From Allobosea sp. (GTDB taxonomy: Bacteria > Pseudomonadota > Alphaproteobacteria > Rhizobiales > Beijerinckiaceae), in the NCBI RefSeq assembly GCF_017308015.1, contig NZ_JAFKFW010000026.1, positions 1-64,000 of the forward strand: 64,000 nucleotides of DNA, written 5' to 3'. Under the pieces are notes generated by a model. The model did not search any database and was not told the DNA's origin. It saw only the letters and a program-made list of their open reading frames with translations. Position 1 is the stretch's first letter, and the number at the start of each line of letters is the position of its first letter. Positions 48,200-58,484 of this stretch are shown piece by piece. Position numbers and translations under genes: made by a program.

Positions 48200-49709
48200 G
48201 CTCAGGCATGCGCCCGGACGGCTCGCGCTCTCCCATACCATTGCCATCGTCGATATCGGCTCGAACTCTGTCCGTCTCGTCGTCTACGAAATGCTGGCCC
48301 GTGCTCCGGCACAGGTCTTCAACGAGAAGGAGATGGCGGGCCTCGGCCGGCAGGTCGCCTCGACCGGCCGTCTTGCCGACGATGCGATCGCCAAGGCGAT
48401 CAATGCGCTGGTGCGCTTCCGCATCCTCTGCGAGGCGATACAAGTCGGCCAGCTCCGTGTCATCGCCACCGCGGCGGTGCGCTACGCCAGCAACGGGCCC
48501 GATTTCATCGCCCGGGCCGAAGATGCGATCGGCCAGCCGATCGAACTGATCTCGGGCGGACGCGAGGCCGTGCTGTCCGGCCTCGGCGTCATCTCCGGCT
48601 TCGATCGTCCGGACGGGGTCGTGGGCGACCTGGGCGGCGGCAGCCTGGAGCTGATCTCGGTCAAGGATGGCGGCGTGGGGCAGGGCGCCAGCGCCCCCAT
48701 CGGCGGCCTTGCCTTGCTCGACCGCTCGAAGGGGTCGCTCAGGGCGGCCGAGAAGATCGTCAAGGACGAGCTCGACAAGCTGCCGCAACTCTCGGCCATG
48801 AAAGGGCGCGATTTCTACGCGGTCGGCGGCACGTGGCGCGCGCTCGCGACGCTGCATCAGCATCGCGCCGCCTATCCGCTGAACGTGATGCACGGCTATG
48901 CCGTGCCGACGCGTGATGTCGCCGATTTCATCAAGCTGGTCGAGCGCGCCGATGCCTCGGTGCTCGACGCGATCGATTCGGTATCCTCGGCTCGCCGTCC
49001 GCTGCTCGTCTACGGCGCGCTCGTGCTCGACGAGCTGATCAAGCGGGGCAAGCCGCGCGGCATCGTCATTTCGGCGCAGGGGGTGCGCGAAGGCCTGCTG
49101 CACGAGCAGCTCTCGCCGGAGGAGCAGAATACGGATCCGCTCCTGCAGGCCGCCCGCGACTACAACCTCTTGCGCGCGCGGGATCCGCGCCATGCGGCCG
49201 AACTGATCGCCTGGACCGGCGGCATTCTCGAAACCGCCGGCCTGCCGCAGGACGAACCCTCCGGCCGGCTCGTCGAGACCGTCTGCCTGCTGTCCGATAT
49301 CGGCTGGCGTGCCCATCCCGACTATCGCGGCGAGCAGAGCATGAACGTGATCGCCCATGCCTATTTCACCGGCATCGACCATGTCGGGCGCGCCTTCCTG
49401 GCGCTGACCATCTTCCACCGCTATGCCGGGATGAAGGCGAACTCGCCGGCCGCGGCAGGGCTGAAGACGCTGCTACCGCCGGCTGTTCTGATGCGGGCGC
49501 TGCTGATCGCCGCGATCTTCCGCGTCGCCTACCTGCTCTCGGCCGGCATGGCGGGCATCCTGCCGCGCATTCCGGCCGCCTGTGTCGACAACCGTCTGCT
49601 GCTGCGCTTCCCCGGTGATCTCTCGGCTTTGGCGAGCGAGCGTGTCGAGGGCCGGCTCAAGCAGCTTGCGAAGCTGCTCGGCCGCGACTTCGAGATCGGC
49701 AAGCTCTAG
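48135..49709 (+). CDS. ppx: exopolyphosphatase (Ppx/GppA family)
   Basis: 524 residues from the GTG at 48135, which lies 65 bases inside ppk. ASKHA fold: [39 protein letters not shown]-like segments and a C-terminal HD-type helical domain. It removes terminal phosphates from polyphosphate, opposing PPK. No later in-frame ATG or GTG precedes the conserved IVDIGSN motif at a sensible distance, so the long overlap appears real. Confidence 0.93.
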   Translation: MENRSQIRVPAPSRAEGDARPELRHAPGRLALSHTIAIVDIGSNSVRLVVYEMLARAPAQVFNEKEMAGLGRQVASTGRLADDAIAKAINALVRFRILCEAIQVGQLRVIATAAVRYASNGPDFIARAEDAIGQPIELISGGREAVLSGLGVISGFDRPDGVVGDLGGGSLELISVKDGGVGQGASAPIGGLALLDRSKGSLRAAEKIVKDELDKLPQLSAMKGRDFYAVGGTWRALATLHQHRAAYPLNVMHGYAVPTRDVADFIKLVERADASVLDAIDSVSSARRPLLVYGALVLDELIKRGKPRGIVISAQGVREGLLHEQLSPEEQNTDPLLQAARDYNLLRARDPRHAAELIAWTGGILETAGLPQDEPSGRLVETVCLLSDIGWRAHPDYRGEQSMNVIAHAYFTGIDHVGRAFLALTIFHRYAGMKANSPAAAGLKTLLPPAVLMRALLIAAIFRVAYLLSAGMAGILPRIPAACVDNRLLLRFPGDLSALASERVEGRLKQLAKLLGRDFEIGKL

Positions 49710-49742
49710 CGGCCGTCGCGGCGGCATCGAAATGTGCCGCTG

Positions 49743-49779
49743 TCATTCCGGGACGTTCCTGCACGAAGCCCCGGAATGA
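49743..49779. terminator. hairpin between convergent ppx and metC
   Basis: TCATTCCGGG at 49743-49752 and CCCGGAATGA at 49770-49779 (17-base loop), followed by AAAAGG. It could serve as terminator for either gene or be a REP-type element. Confidence 0.5.
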
Positions 49780-49795
49780 AAAAGGGTACGCCGAT

Positions 49796-50986
49796 TTACC
49801 CTACGGCGCGCAAGCGCGCGAAACCGGCATCGAGATCGGCCTTGAGATCTTCGATATCCTCGAGGCCGATATGGATGCGGATCGTCGGCCCCTTGAAGCC
49901 CGGCGTCGTCGCGGTCCGGTAGTCCTTGCAGTCGAAGGGCAGGACGAGGCTCTCGTAGCCGCCCCAGGAGGCGCCGATGCCGAACAGGGTCAGGCCGTCG
50001 AGCATCGCGCCGACGGCCTTCATCGAGACCGGTTTCAATTCGAAGGTGAAGAGCGAGGAAGCGCCGGTGAAGTCCCGTTTCCAGATCTCGTGCCCCGGCG
50101 CGCCCGGCAGGGCAGGGTGCAGGACGCTGGCGACCTCGGGCCGCCCTTGCAGCCATTCGGCGATGGCGATGCCGGCCGGCATCTGCTCCTTCAGGCGGAT
50201 CGCCATCGTGCGCATGCCGCGCAGCGTCAGGAAGGCGTCCTCCGGGGCTACGATGAGCCCGAGCTGCTTCCAGGTGTCGCGCAGCGCCTTGAATAGCTCC
50301 GGCGTCCGGGCCGAGACGGTGCCGATCAGCACGTCCGAATGCGCGGCGTAATATTTGGTGCCCGCCTGTACCGAGAGGTCGACGCCGAACTTGTGGCTGT
50401 CGAAGAACAGCGGCGTGGCCCAGGTGTTGTCCATGGCGACCAGGATGTCGCGCTCGTGCGCGGCGGCGACGATCGCGGGAATGTCCTGCATCTCGAAGGT
50501 CTGCGAACCCGGCGCCTCGGTCCAGACCGCCTTGGTGTTCGGCTTGAACAACGTGGCGATATCGCCGCCGATCAGCGGGTCGTAATAGGTCGTCTCGACC
50601 CCCATCCGCTTCAGGAACGTGTCGCAGAAGGTCCGCGTCGGCCGATAGACGCTGTCCGTCACCAGAACGTGATCGCCGGCCGAGAGCATCGCAAGAAAGG
50701 CGAGCGTGCAGGCCATCAATCCCGATGACGTCACGACGACACCGGCGCCGCCCTCGATCGTGTTGGCGGCGGCGATCAGCGCGTCGATCGTCGGGTTGCC
50801 GTCGGTGCCGTAAGTGTAGCGCGCCTTGCGCACGAGGAAGTCTTCGGTGTTCGGATAGACCACCGTCGAGCCTCGTACGATAGGCGGATTGACAAACCCG
50901 TAGCTGTCGGCGGGGTCGCGGCCCGCCAGCACGAGGCGCGTGCGCTCGCCGAGGCGCGCAAATTCAGGCGAAGTCAGCTTTTTCAT
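49796..50986 (-). CDS. metC: cystathionine beta-lyase
   Basis: 396 residues of the Cys/Met metabolism PLP family. The PLP Lys is Lys211 in SVQAGTKYYAAHSDV. YTYGTDGNPT, DNTWATPLFF and the LTLFGIGASWGGYESLV block are the MetC-type pattern. It converts cystathionine to homocysteine, pyruvate and ammonia. It is convergent with ppx and divergent from aapJ across a 266-bp region. No riboswitch could be recognised upstream. Confidence 0.93.
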   Translation of the reverse strand: MKKLTSPEFARLGERTRLVLAGRDPADSYGFVNPPIVRGSTVVYPNTEDFLVRKARYTYGTDGNPTIDALIAAANTIEGGAGVVVTSSGLMACTLAFLAMLSAGDHVLVTDSVYRPTRTFCDTFLKRMGVETTYYDPLIGGDIATLFKPNTKAVWTEAPGSQTFEMQDIPAIVAAAHERDILVAMDNTWATPLFFDSHKFGVDLSVQAGTKYYAAHSDVLIGTVSARTPELFKALRDTWKQLGLIVAPEDAFLTLRGMRTMAIRLKEQMPAGIAIAEWLQGRPEVASVLHPALPGAPGHEIWKRDFTGASSLFTFELKPVSMKAVGAMLDGLTLFGIGASWGGYESLVLPFDCKDYRTATTPGFKGPTIRIHIGLEDIEDLKADLDAGFARLRAVG

Positions 50987-51252
50987 GAGAAGGCACGGCT
51001 AAAAAGGGGAGAAAATGTGGCCGGGCTTGACCACTCCCCACAAACTTGCATGTGATGTATGCAGGGAACAAGGGGCTGTTCATGCGTATGGCGGTTGCTT
51101 GACGCTCATGAGTCGCTCTGGCAATCGACGTGAGGATATGGGGACGCCGCGCGGAAGCGGGACGAACCGAGCGGCAAAAAATGCCGCCGGCGGCGGGACC
51201 AGAAGTATCTTCCGGCGTCAGCCGGATCAGGGGTTCCAACGGGAGAGTATCG

Positions 51253-52275
51253 ATGAAGAAGTTTGTAGCAGCCGCCCTCGTAGCGGGGATCGGTATGGCG
51301 TTGTCCGCGACCGGGGCCTCGGCCCAGGCGACGCTGGCGCAGGTCAAGCAGCGCGGCATCCTCAATTGCGGCTCGAATACCGGCCTTGCCGGCTTCGGCG
51401 TGCCGGATGCGCAGGGCAACTGGAAGGGGCTCGACGTTGACCTCTGCCGGGCTATCTCGGCGACAATCTTCAACGATCCCAACAAGGTGAAGTTCATCCC
51501 GCTTTCGGCGAAGGATCGCTTCACCGCGCTCCAGTCGGGTGAAGTCGACGTCCTCGTCCGCAACTCGACCTGGACGATGACGCGCGACGCCTCGCTCGGC
51601 CTGCTCTTCACCGGCGTGAACTATTATGACGGTCAGGGCTTCCTGGTCCGCAAGAAGCTCGGCGTGAATTCTGCGCTGCAGCTCAACGGCGCCTCGGTCT
51701 GCACCCAGCAGGGCACGACGACCGAGCTCAATCTCGCCGACTACTTCCGCGCCAACAACCTCAAATACGAGGTCGTCGCCTTCGCCAGCTCCGACGAGAC
51801 GGTCAAAGCTTATGATGCCGGCCGCTGCGACGCCTTCACCACTGACGCCTCGGGCCTCTATGCCGAGCGCCTGAAGCTGACGAACCCCGACGACCATCTC
51901 GTCCTCCCGGAGATCATCTCCAAGGAGCCGCTCGGCCCGTCCGTCCGCAACAATGACCCGCAGTGGTTCAACCTGGTGAAATGGACCCATTTCGCCATGC
52001 TGAACGCCGAAGAACTCGGCGTCACCCAGGCGAATGTCGACCAGCAGTTGAAGTCCGACAACCCGGAGATCAAGCGCCTGCTCGGCACCGAGGGCAAGTT
52101 CGGCGAACAGGTCGGCCTGACGCCGGACTGGGTGGTCCGTATCATCAAGCATGTCGGCAATTACGGCGAATCCTTCGAGCGCAACGTGGGTCAGGGCTCG
52201 CTGCTCAAGATCGCTCGCGGCCAGAACGGTCTCTGGACCAAGGGCGGCCTGCAATACGCCCCGCCGGTTCGCTGA
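51253..52275 (+). CDS. aapJ: amino acid ABC transporter substrate-binding protein (AapJ-like)
   Basis: 340 residues from the ATG giving MKKFVAAALVAGIGM, with GGGAGAG upstream. Signal peptide of about 24 residues (ASA-QA). The solute-binding fold starts TLAQVKQRGILNCGSNTGLAGFG. The domain runs to GNYGESFERNVGQGSLLKIARGQNG-LW near the C-terminus, all typical of the general L-amino-acid binding protein AapJ. It is the first gene of aapJQMP; a decayed second copy and a hairpin lie between it and aapQ. Confidence 0.96.
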   Translation: MKKFVAAALVAGIGMALSATGASAQATLAQVKQRGILNCGSNTGLAGFGVPDAQGNWKGLDVDLCRAISATIFNDPNKVKFIPLSAKDRFTALQSGEVDVLVRNSTWTMTRDASLGLLFTGVNYYDGQGFLVRKKLGVNSALQLNGASVCTQQGTTTELNLADYFRANNLKYEVVAFASSDETVKAYDAGRCDAFTTDASGLYAERLKLTNPDDHLVLPEIISKEPLGPSVRNNDPQWFNLVKWTHFAMLNAEELGVTQANVDQQLKSDNPEIKRLLGTEGKFGEQVGLTPDWVVRIIKHVGNYGESFERNVGQGSLLKIARGQNGLWTKGGLQYAPPVR

Positions 52276-52283
52276 GAGGCTTG

Positions 52284-52313
52284 CGGGGCGCCGGTCTGAC
52301 CGGCGCCCCGTTT
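52284..52313 (+). terminator. hairpin after aapJ (attenuator/partial terminator)
   Basis: CGGGGCGCCGGT / ACCGGCGCCCCG with a CTG loop and trailing TTT, nine bases after the aapJ stop. Such hairpins after the binding-protein gene usually give it higher expression than the permease genes; here the decayed copy follows instead. Confidence 0.7.
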
Positions 52314-52518
52314 CCGCTTTGCATGTCGCACCGAGGCGTCGTTCGTCGATGGCGCGCCGGATCTGACCGTTAGATTATCGCGCAGTGCGGTTTCCGTTGC
52401 TGTCCAGGGCCTTTCCGTGATGGAAAAAGCCAGGTGCTGCCCTGTTTCGCGACGGCCTTCACTGTCATGGCGCCCTGCGTGCCGGGCAGTGGACGAGCTG
52501 TCTCTGAGAACGGTCCGC

Positions 52519-53119
52519 TGGGCCGGATTCGATCCGGATCTCTGTCGGGCAGCTGCGGCCGCGGTCTTCGACCGCCCCGAGAAGGTTACGCTCATCCCGT
52601 TCATGTCGAAGGACTGTTTCACCGCACTGCAGGCGGATGAAGTCGACCTTCTGTCGCAGACAGCGGCCTGCACGGGGCAGGGCGCTGCGAAGGAGTTCGA
52701 TATCGCCGACTTCGTCCTGAACCATGAGGCCGTGATCTTCAGGGCCGGCGAGAAGGCCGTCGATGCCAGCCACCGACGCGACGCCAGCGGCCATCGCCGC
52801 ACCGGTTTCGCGACCCGGTGGATGAAGTCTTCGACGCCGCAGGAGCCTGTCGTTCTGTCCGGGACGATCTCGAAGGGCCCGGCGGCGCTGAGCCACCCTG
52901 AGCGGCCGGATATCCGCCGGCCGTCCGGTATCGGGGGAGATTTCGGTGCGGCGCTGGGTCTCGATCGCAATCGGGCCTATCGTATTCCGCACCATGCCGG
53001 CAATTATGGTGAATCTTTTCGAGAGAAGCCCCGGTCGGGGCTCGCCTCCGAAGATCGAACGTGACCAGAATGCGCCGTGGCCTCGGACCGGTCCGCATGA
53101 CGCTGCGCGGATCGGCTGA
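52519..53119 (+). pseudogene. decayed second copy of aapJ (substrate-binding protein)
   Basis: The translation from 52519 aligns to AapJ from Trp57 onward: W-AGFDPDLC matches W-KGLDVDLC, RPEKVTLIPFMSKDCFTALQADEVD matches the NPNKVKFIPLSAKDRFTALQSGEVD region, ISKGPAALSHPERPDI matches ISKEPLGPSVRNNDPQ, and HAGNYGESF matches HVGNYGESF. Around 53050 the frame shifts by one base and K-I-E-RDQN-APW in the new frame matches K-I-A-RGQN-GLW. The ancestral stop at 53117-53119 lies at the same distance from that Trp as in aapJ. About 84 residues are missing, including a block after the FTAL segment. No signal peptide or start can be placed. An open frame of 215 codons (52417-53064) is a remnant. Confidence 0.85.
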
Positions 53120-53482
53120 AGAGGGCCGGGTCAAACCGGGCCGGAAAAATGAAACGGAGCCGGAAGGCTCTGCGCGAGATGAAGCCGTGAGGCATGGTCC
53201 GGGTCGTTCGGCCCGGAACTTGCTGGCTAGCCGAGAGTGGGACGAACCCGCTCCGGACAGGGGAACGACATGAAGAACGTCATCGCGTCGGCCAGTGCCG
53301 GCGCCGGATGCCTGTCGCAGCGCATGGCGCGGACAGGGAGGGTTGAAGGATAGGCGCGTGGCCTGAAGGCCGGGCGCCAGCGCAGGACCAGAATAGTGGC
53401 ACGGGCAACAAGACGACCGCGGCGCAACCGCACCGCCGCAGGATCGCCGGCCACGACAAGCGAAACAAAAAGGGCGTGACAG
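53120..53482. other. intergenic region between aapJ relic and aapQ
   Basis: 363 bp. A frame from 53272 (MKNVIASASAGAG...) resembles the start of a signal peptide but ends after 27 codons. I see no second conserved block and no obvious promoter. It could hold a further fragment of the duplication. Confidence 0.35.
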
Positions 53483-54679
53483 GTGTCGAGCATTCCCACC
53501 GAACAGGTATCACCCGGCAAGGCGTCGTTGCTCTACGACCCGAGGATCCGGGGCTATGTCTATCAGATCGCTCTGGTGGCGATCGTCGCCTTCCTGGTCT
53601 GGTCGGCGGCATCGAACGCGATCGAGAACCTGCGCGCGCAGAAGATCGCCTCCGGCTTCGGCTTCTGGCACAACGCCGCCGGCTTCGACATCAACCAGAA
53701 GCTGATTCCGTTCTCGGCCTCGGGTGGCTCGACCTATGGCGATGCGTTCCTCGTCGGCCTGCTCAACACGCTGCTGGTCGCTGCGCTCGGCATCGTCTTC
53801 GCGACCTTTCTCGGCTTCTTCATCGGCGTCGCCCGGCTCTCCAACAACTGGGTCATTGCCAAGCTCGCGATGATCTATGTCGAGGGTATCCGCAACATCC
53901 CGCTGCTGCTCCAGCTCTTCATCTGGTACAACGCGGTGCTGAAGCCGTTGCCCAATCCGCGCCAGTCGATCGCACTGCCGGGCGGGACGCTGCTAAACAA
54001 CCGCGGCCTCTATCTTCCTGATCCGCAGCTCGGGCCGGGCGGCAACCTGATCGTCTGGGCCTTCCTGATCGGTCTCGTCGCCACGTTCATCTTCCGCTCC
54101 TGGGCGCACAAGCAGCAGGCGGTCACCGGCCGGCAATATCCTATCGGCTGGATCGCGCTCGGCCTGATCGTGGTCCTGCCGCTGCTGGTCTATTTCGTCA
54201 CCGGCCGGCCGATCTCCTTCGTTTACCCCGAGCTCGCCGGCTTCAACCTGCGCGGTGGCATCCAGATCTTCCCCGAATTCGTCGCGCTGCTGATCGGCCT
54301 GACGACCTATACGGCGGGCTTCATCGCCGAGGTCGTGCGCGCCGGCATTCTGGCGGTGTCGAAAGGCCAGACCGAGGCGGCCCATGCGCTCGGCCTGCGC
54401 AACGGGCCGACGCTGAAGCTCGTCGTCATCCCGCAGGCGATGCGTGTCATCATCCCGCCGCTGACCTCGAACTACCTCAACCTGACCAAGAACTCCTCGC
54501 TGGCAGTGGTGATCGGCTATCCCGATCTCGTCCAGGTCTTCACCGGCACGGTGCTGAACCAGACCGGCCAGGCGGTCGAGGTCGTGGCGATCACGATGGC
54601 GGTCTATCTGACGATCTCGCTGGTGACGTCGCTGTTCATGAATATTTACAACAAGCGCATGGCGCTGGTGGAACGGTGA
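53483..54679 (+). CDS. aapQ: amino acid ABC transporter permease AapQ
   Basis: 398 residues from the GTG at 53483. Eight or so TM helices; EAA-type permease loop TEAAHALGLRNGPTLKLVVIPQAMRVIIPPL near residue 320. The long periplasmic insertion between TM1 and TM2 (AGFDINQKLIPFSASGGSTY) is typical of AapQ/YhdX. Pairs with the next gene as the membrane part of the general amino-acid importer. Confidence 0.95.
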   Translation: MSSIPTEQVSPGKASLLYDPRIRGYVYQIALVAIVAFLVWSAASNAIENLRAQKIASGFGFWHNAAGFDINQKLIPFSASGGSTYGDAFLVGLLNTLLVAALGIVFATFLGFFIGVARLSNNWVIAKLAMIYVEGIRNIPLLLQLFIWYNAVLKPLPNPRQSIALPGGTLLNNRGLYLPDPQLGPGGNLIVWAFLIGLVATFIFRSWAHKQQAVTGRQYPIGWIALGLIVVLPLLVYFVTGRPISFVYPELAGFNLRGGIQIFPEFVALLIGLTTYTAGFIAEVVRAGILAVSKGQTEAAHALGLRNGPTLKLVVIPQAMRVIIPPLTSNYLNLTKNSSLAVVIGYPDLVQVFTGTVLNQTGQAVEVVAITMAVYLTISLVTSLFMNIYNKRMALVER

Positions 54680-54689
54680 GGGCTGCGCG

Positions 54690-56069
54690 ATGACCGACGC
54701 AACAACCGAAAACGCGCCCTATGCCTTCGTCCGCAAGGAGACGCTGCAGCAGGAGCCGGCCCCTCTCTCCGTCGCCGGCCCGCTTGCCTGGATCAGGACG
54801 AACCTGTTTTCCAGCCCGCTCAACGCGATCCTGACGCTTCTCTGCGTCTGGCTGGTGATCGACACGGTTCCGGGACTGGTCCGCTTCTATGTCCTCGATG
54901 CAGTCTGGACCGGCACGAACCGGGAGGCCTGCCTGGCCGACAAGGTCGGTCGCCCGGTCGGCGCCTGCTGGGCCTATGTGGCGGATCGTACCCAGTACTT
55001 CATCTACGGCTCCTATCCGGTGGCGGAACGCTGGCGCGTCAACATCGTCTTCGCGATGTTCGCACTTGGCGTTGTCTGGCTGCTCTGGAACAGGGCGCCG
55101 CTGAAGAAGGTCGGCGTCTTCTTCTTCTTTGTCATCATGCCGGCGAGCGCCTTTATCCTGCTGCTCGGCGGCCCGCGTGCCGAGAGCTTTCTGCGCTTCC
55201 TGATCCTTGCGACCTTCGCGCTGGCGGTGATCTATCTGGTGCTCTCCTTCGCGCCGGGGCTGATGAAGTTCTGGATCGGCGAGGGGCAGCTCGCGGTCGA
55301 GGAGGCGATGCCGGCCTGGCAGCGCTTCTACCGGCCGAAGCGCCTGATCCTCCTGTCACTCGTCGTCTTCGGGCTCTTGGCGGTCCTGGCCGACAAGATC
55401 GGTCTGCCGCGCGTCGATACCGGCCTCTGGGGCGGCATGACCGTCACCTTCCTGATCTCGGCGGTCGGTATCGTCTTCTCGCTGCCGCTCGGTGTCCTGT
55501 TGGCCCTCGGCCGCCGCTCACGGCTGCCGGCGATCCAGTTGCTTTCCGTGATCTTCATCGAGTTCGTGCGCGGCGTGCCGCTGATCACGGTGCTGTTCAT
55601 GGCCAACACCATGTTACCGCTCTTCGTGCCGCAGGAATATTCGCCGGACCGGCTGCTGCGGCCGCTGGTCGGCGTCGCGCTCTTCGCCGCCGCCTATATG
55701 GCGGAGGTGGTGCGCGGCGGCCTGCAGGCGATGCCGAAGGGACAGTACGAGGGCGCGATGTCGCTCGGCCTCGGTTACTGGCAGATGATGCGCCTGATCA
55801 TCCTGCCGCAGGCGCTGCGCATCGTAATTCCGGGCATCGTGAACACCTTCATCGGACTGTTCAAGGATACGACTCTGGTCGCGATCGTCGGCATCTTCGA
55901 TTTCCTGCGCACGATCGAGGCGACGCTGATCGATCCGACCTGGGCGACGCCGGTGACGCGCTCGACAGGTTACGCTTTCGCCGCCATCTTTTATTTCCTG
56001 TGCTGCTGGGGAATGTCGCGTTACTCGATCGCGGTCGAGAAGCGCCTCGCCGCCGGCCAAAAACGTTGA
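54690..56069 (+). CDS. aapM: amino acid ABC transporter permease AapM
   Basis: 459 residues, ten bases after aapQ. Long N-terminal part with several TM helices (as in AapM/YhdY), then the conserved permease domain ending with [43 protein letters not shown]. Works with AapQ and AapP. Translation leads directly into aapP. Confidence 0.95.
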   Translation: MTDATTENAPYAFVRKETLQQEPAPLSVAGPLAWIRTNLFSSPLNAILTLLCVWLVIDTVPGLVRFYVLDAVWTGTNREACLADKVGRPVGACWAYVADRTQYFIYGSYPVAERWRVNIVFAMFALGVVWLLWNRAPLKKVGVFFFFVIMPASAFILLLGGPRAESFLRFLILATFALAVIYLVLSFAPGLMKFWIGEGQLAVEEAMPAWQRFYRPKRLILLSLVVFGLLAVLADKIGLPRVDTGLWGGMTVTFLISAVGIVFSLPLGVLLALGRRSRLPAIQLLSVIFIEFVRGVPLITVLFMANTMLPLFVPQEYSPDRLLRPLVGVALFAAAYMAEVVRGGLQAMPKGQYEGAMSLGLGYWQMMRLIILPQALRIVIPGIVNTFIGLFKDTTLVAIVGIFDFLRTIEATLIDPTWATPVTRSTGYAFAAIFYFLCCWGMSRYSIAVEKRLAAGQKR

Positions 56070-56083
56070 GAGGGACGACAACC

Positions 56084-56884
56084 ATGGCTATGGCAGAAAC
56101 CAAGATGACGGATACGCGTCCCGCGGCCCTGAAGCCGACCTCGCTGAACACACCGACGGCAGTCGAGATGATCGGCGTGAACAAGTGGTATGGCGAATTC
56201 CACGTGTTGCGCGACATCAACCTGAAGGTCAGCCGCAGCGAGAAACTGGTGATCTGCGGCCCGTCCGGCTCGGGCAAGTCGACGATGATCCGCTGCATCA
56301 ATCGGCTGGAGGAGCACCAGAAGGGCCAGATCATCGTCGACGGCACGGAGCTGACCAACGATCTCAAGAAGATCGACGAGATCCGCCGCGATGTCGGCAT
56401 GGTCTTCCAGCACTTCAACCTGTTCCCGCATCTGACGATCCTCGAGAACCTGACGCTGGCGCCGATCTGGGTGAAGAAGATGCCCAAGAAGGACGCCGAG
56501 GAGATCGCGATGCACTATCTCAAGCGCGTCAAGATCCCCGAGCAGGCCGCGAAATACCCCGGCCAGCTCTCGGGCGGCCAGCAGCAGCGCGTCGCCATCG
56601 CGCGCTCGCTCTGCATGAGCCCGAAGATCATGCTGTTCGACGAGCCGACCTCGGCGCTCGATCCGGAAATGGTCAAGGAAGTGCTCGACACCATGGTTTC
56701 GCTCGCGGACGAGGGCATGACCATGCTCTGCGTCACCCACGAGATGGGGTTCGCCCGCCAGGTCGCCGACCGCGTCATCTTCATGGATGCCGGCCAGATC
56801 GTCGAGATGAACACCCCCGACGAGTTCTTCAAGAACCCGCAGCACGAGCGCACCAAGCTCTTCCTTTCCCAGATTCTGCACTGA
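56084..56884 (+). CDS. aapP: amino acid ABC transporter ATP-binding protein AapP
   Basis: 266 residues from the ATG giving [10 protein letters not shown]; a longer in-frame start overlaps aapM. Walker [10 protein letters not shown], signature [15 protein letters not shown], Walker [14 protein letters not shown] and the His-loop VTHEMGFAR are intact. Powers the aapJQM importer. A strong hairpin ends the operon just downstream. Confidence 0.97.
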   Translation: MAMAETKMTDTRPAALKPTSLNTPTAVEMIGVNKWYGEFHVLRDINLKVSRSEKLVICGPSGSGKSTMIRCINRLEEHQKGQIIVDGTELTNDLKKIDEIRRDVGMVFQHFNLFPHLTILENLTLAPIWVKKMPKKDAEEIAMHYLKRVKIPEQAAKYPGQLSGGQQQRVAIARSLCMSPKIMLFDEPTSALDPEMVKEVLDTMVSLADEGMTMLCVTHEMGFARQVADRVIFMDAGQIVEMNTPDEFFKNPQHERTKLFLSQILH

Positions 56885-56901
56885 GGCCGGAAGGCATTTG
56901 C

Positions 56902-56946
56902 AACGAAAAAAGGCGCGCCGGAATGCCGGCGCGCCTTTTTCGTTGC
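56902..56946. terminator. bidirectional terminator between aapP and glpQ
   Basis: AACGAAAAAAGGCGCGCCGG / CCGGCGCGCCTTTTTCGTT with loop AATG. It has both A- and T-runs and serves two convergent genes. Confidence 0.85.
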
Positions 56947-56986
56947 GGGCGGCACAGAGCCGCGGGATTCGTTTTGCGGGGAACGC

Positions 56987-58147
56987 TTACTTGCCGTCGC
57001 GCGCCTTCACGGCCTGGTCCGGGAAATCCGAGAACAGGCCGTCGAGCCCGAGCGCGAAGAAGGCTTTGTACTCGGCGCCGGCGTCGCCCTTGAAATCGGA
57101 AGCCAGCCGCTTAGGCTCGCTGCGGAAGGTCCAGCTATGGACCAGGAGCCCGGCCGCATGGGCGTCCTTCACGACGTTCGTAGGGGCGATCAGCGTCCGA
57201 TCACGCTCGTCGATCACGCCGTCGCCATTGAGGTCCTGCGGCTTGCCGTCGGCGCCGATCGTCTGTTTGGCGCCGATCAGATAGGGCTTCCACGGACCGA
57301 CGCCGTCGGCATAGGTCGCGATCTCCTTCAGGCCCTCGGCTGAGAGCATGTCCTGGAAGGTCCGCTTGTCGCCGAGCACGGCGAAGTCGTAGGGGCGGTC
57401 GAAGGGCGCCGCGAGGGTGACCTTGCCGTCCTTGTCGACGCCATCGCCGTCGACGAGCTGGACGAGGCGCAACTGCGTCTTCGGGCGCAGGTATTTCAGG
57501 TTCGCCGTCTCGAAGCTCTGGATGAAGACCGGCGCGGTCTTGTCGGTCCAGCCGGCGGCCTTGAGCATGTCCAGAAGCTTGTCCTCGAAGGCGAGGCCGA
57601 GCGCGGCGTGATAGGTCGGATGCTTCGTCTCGGGATAGATGCCGATGGCGCGGCCGGTGCGGGCGCTCTCCGCCTTGGCGAGGTCGATCACCTCCTGGAA
57701 GGTCGGGATCTGGTACTTGCCGTTATGCGACTGGTCGCGGTCGGCGAAGGCCTGCTTGGCCTTCAGCGTCTTGAGCTCGGCCGCGGTGAAGTCGTTGGCG
57801 AACCAGTCCGTGGTGTCAACGCCGTCGACCTTGCGGGTGGTCTTGCGGTTGGCGAATTCCGGGCGGTCGGCGACATCGGTCGTGCCGCTCAGCATCGGCT
57901 CGTGGCGGACGACGAGCACGCCGTCCCTGGTCGAGACGAGGTCCGGCTCGATGAAGTCGGCGCCCTGCTGGATCGCGAGCTTGTAGCCCTCGATCGTATG
58001 CTCGGGCAGATAGCCGCTGGCGCCGCGATGGGCGATGACGAGTGGCTTCTGGCCCGACAGCGTCGGGGCGGACTGCGCAACAGCGGCCGGGCCCTGAAAG
58101 GTCAGGGCGGCGAGCAGCGTTGTCGAGAGAAGGAGTTTCTTTGTCAT
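56987..58147 (-). CDS. glpQ: glycerophosphodiester phosphodiesterase
   Basis: 386 residues. A signal peptide of about 25 residues ([19 protein letters not shown]...VAQ) makes it periplasmic. Catalytic GDPD motif [34 protein letters not shown] and the terminal segment [10 protein letters not shown] are present. Length and location resemble GlpQ, which hydrolyses glycerophosphodiesters to glycerol-3-phosphate. No glp transporter lies next to it. Confidence 0.93.
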   Translation of the reverse strand: MTKKLLLSTTLLAALTFQGPAAVAQSAPTLSGQKPLVIAHRGASGYLPEHTIEGYKLAIQQGADFIEPDLVSTRDGVLVVRHEPMLSGTTDVADRPEFANRKTTRKVDGVDTTDWFANDFTAAELKTLKAKQAFADRDQSHNGKYQIPTFQEVIDLAKAESARTGRAIGIYPETKHPTYHAALGLAFEDKLLDMLKAAGWTDKTAPVFIQSFETANLKYLRPKTQLRLVQLVDGDGVDKDGKVTLAAPFDRPYDFAVLGDKRTFQDMLSAEGLKEIATYADGVGPWKPYLIGAKQTIGADGKPQDLNGDGVIDERDRTLIAPTNVVKDAHAAGLLVHSWTFRSEPKRLASDFKGDAGAEYKAFFALGLDGLFSDFPDQAVKARDGK

Positions 58148-58484
58148 GATCGGGCCCAGCCTCGCGGAAATGCGCGGGACCTTAGGGCGGCGGATATGAC
58201 ACGGCCATGAAGGCTGCCACTCGGATTTGAGGGGAGTGTCGTTGGCTATCGAAAGTGGCAGCGGCTTCTCGGGGAAGCGGTTGGGATTTGGGGTGGCTCT
58301 GGTCTCGTTTTCGACCTTGTAGACGTTCGGGATCGGGCAAGTCCAATCGGCCGGCTCGAAGCCGCCCCACGCGCGCCTGAGCGCTGGCTGACCTGGAATG
58401 CGATGATGTCGAGCTTGTCTCGTTCAGATCTTCTTGGGCTTGCGCCCGGAGGTCGCCCGGAGCGCGTGTGATGATCGGGGATGT
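58148..58484. other. intergenic region
   Basis: 337 bp between glpQ and the ClpP-like gene. Only Arg/Ser/Pro-rich shadow frames. No repeat or RNA recognised. Part of it is presumably the glpQ promoter. Confidence 0.3.

Noticed and set aside
50987-51252. Possible SAM-type riboswitch upstream of metC
   Set aside because: I looked for the paired helices of known SAM riboswitch classes on the minus strand and could not build any of them.
53272-53355. 27-codon frame MKNVIASASAGAG... resembling a signal peptide start
   Set aside because: Could be a fragment of yet another binding-protein copy, but no downstream block aligns and it stops at once; too short to claim.
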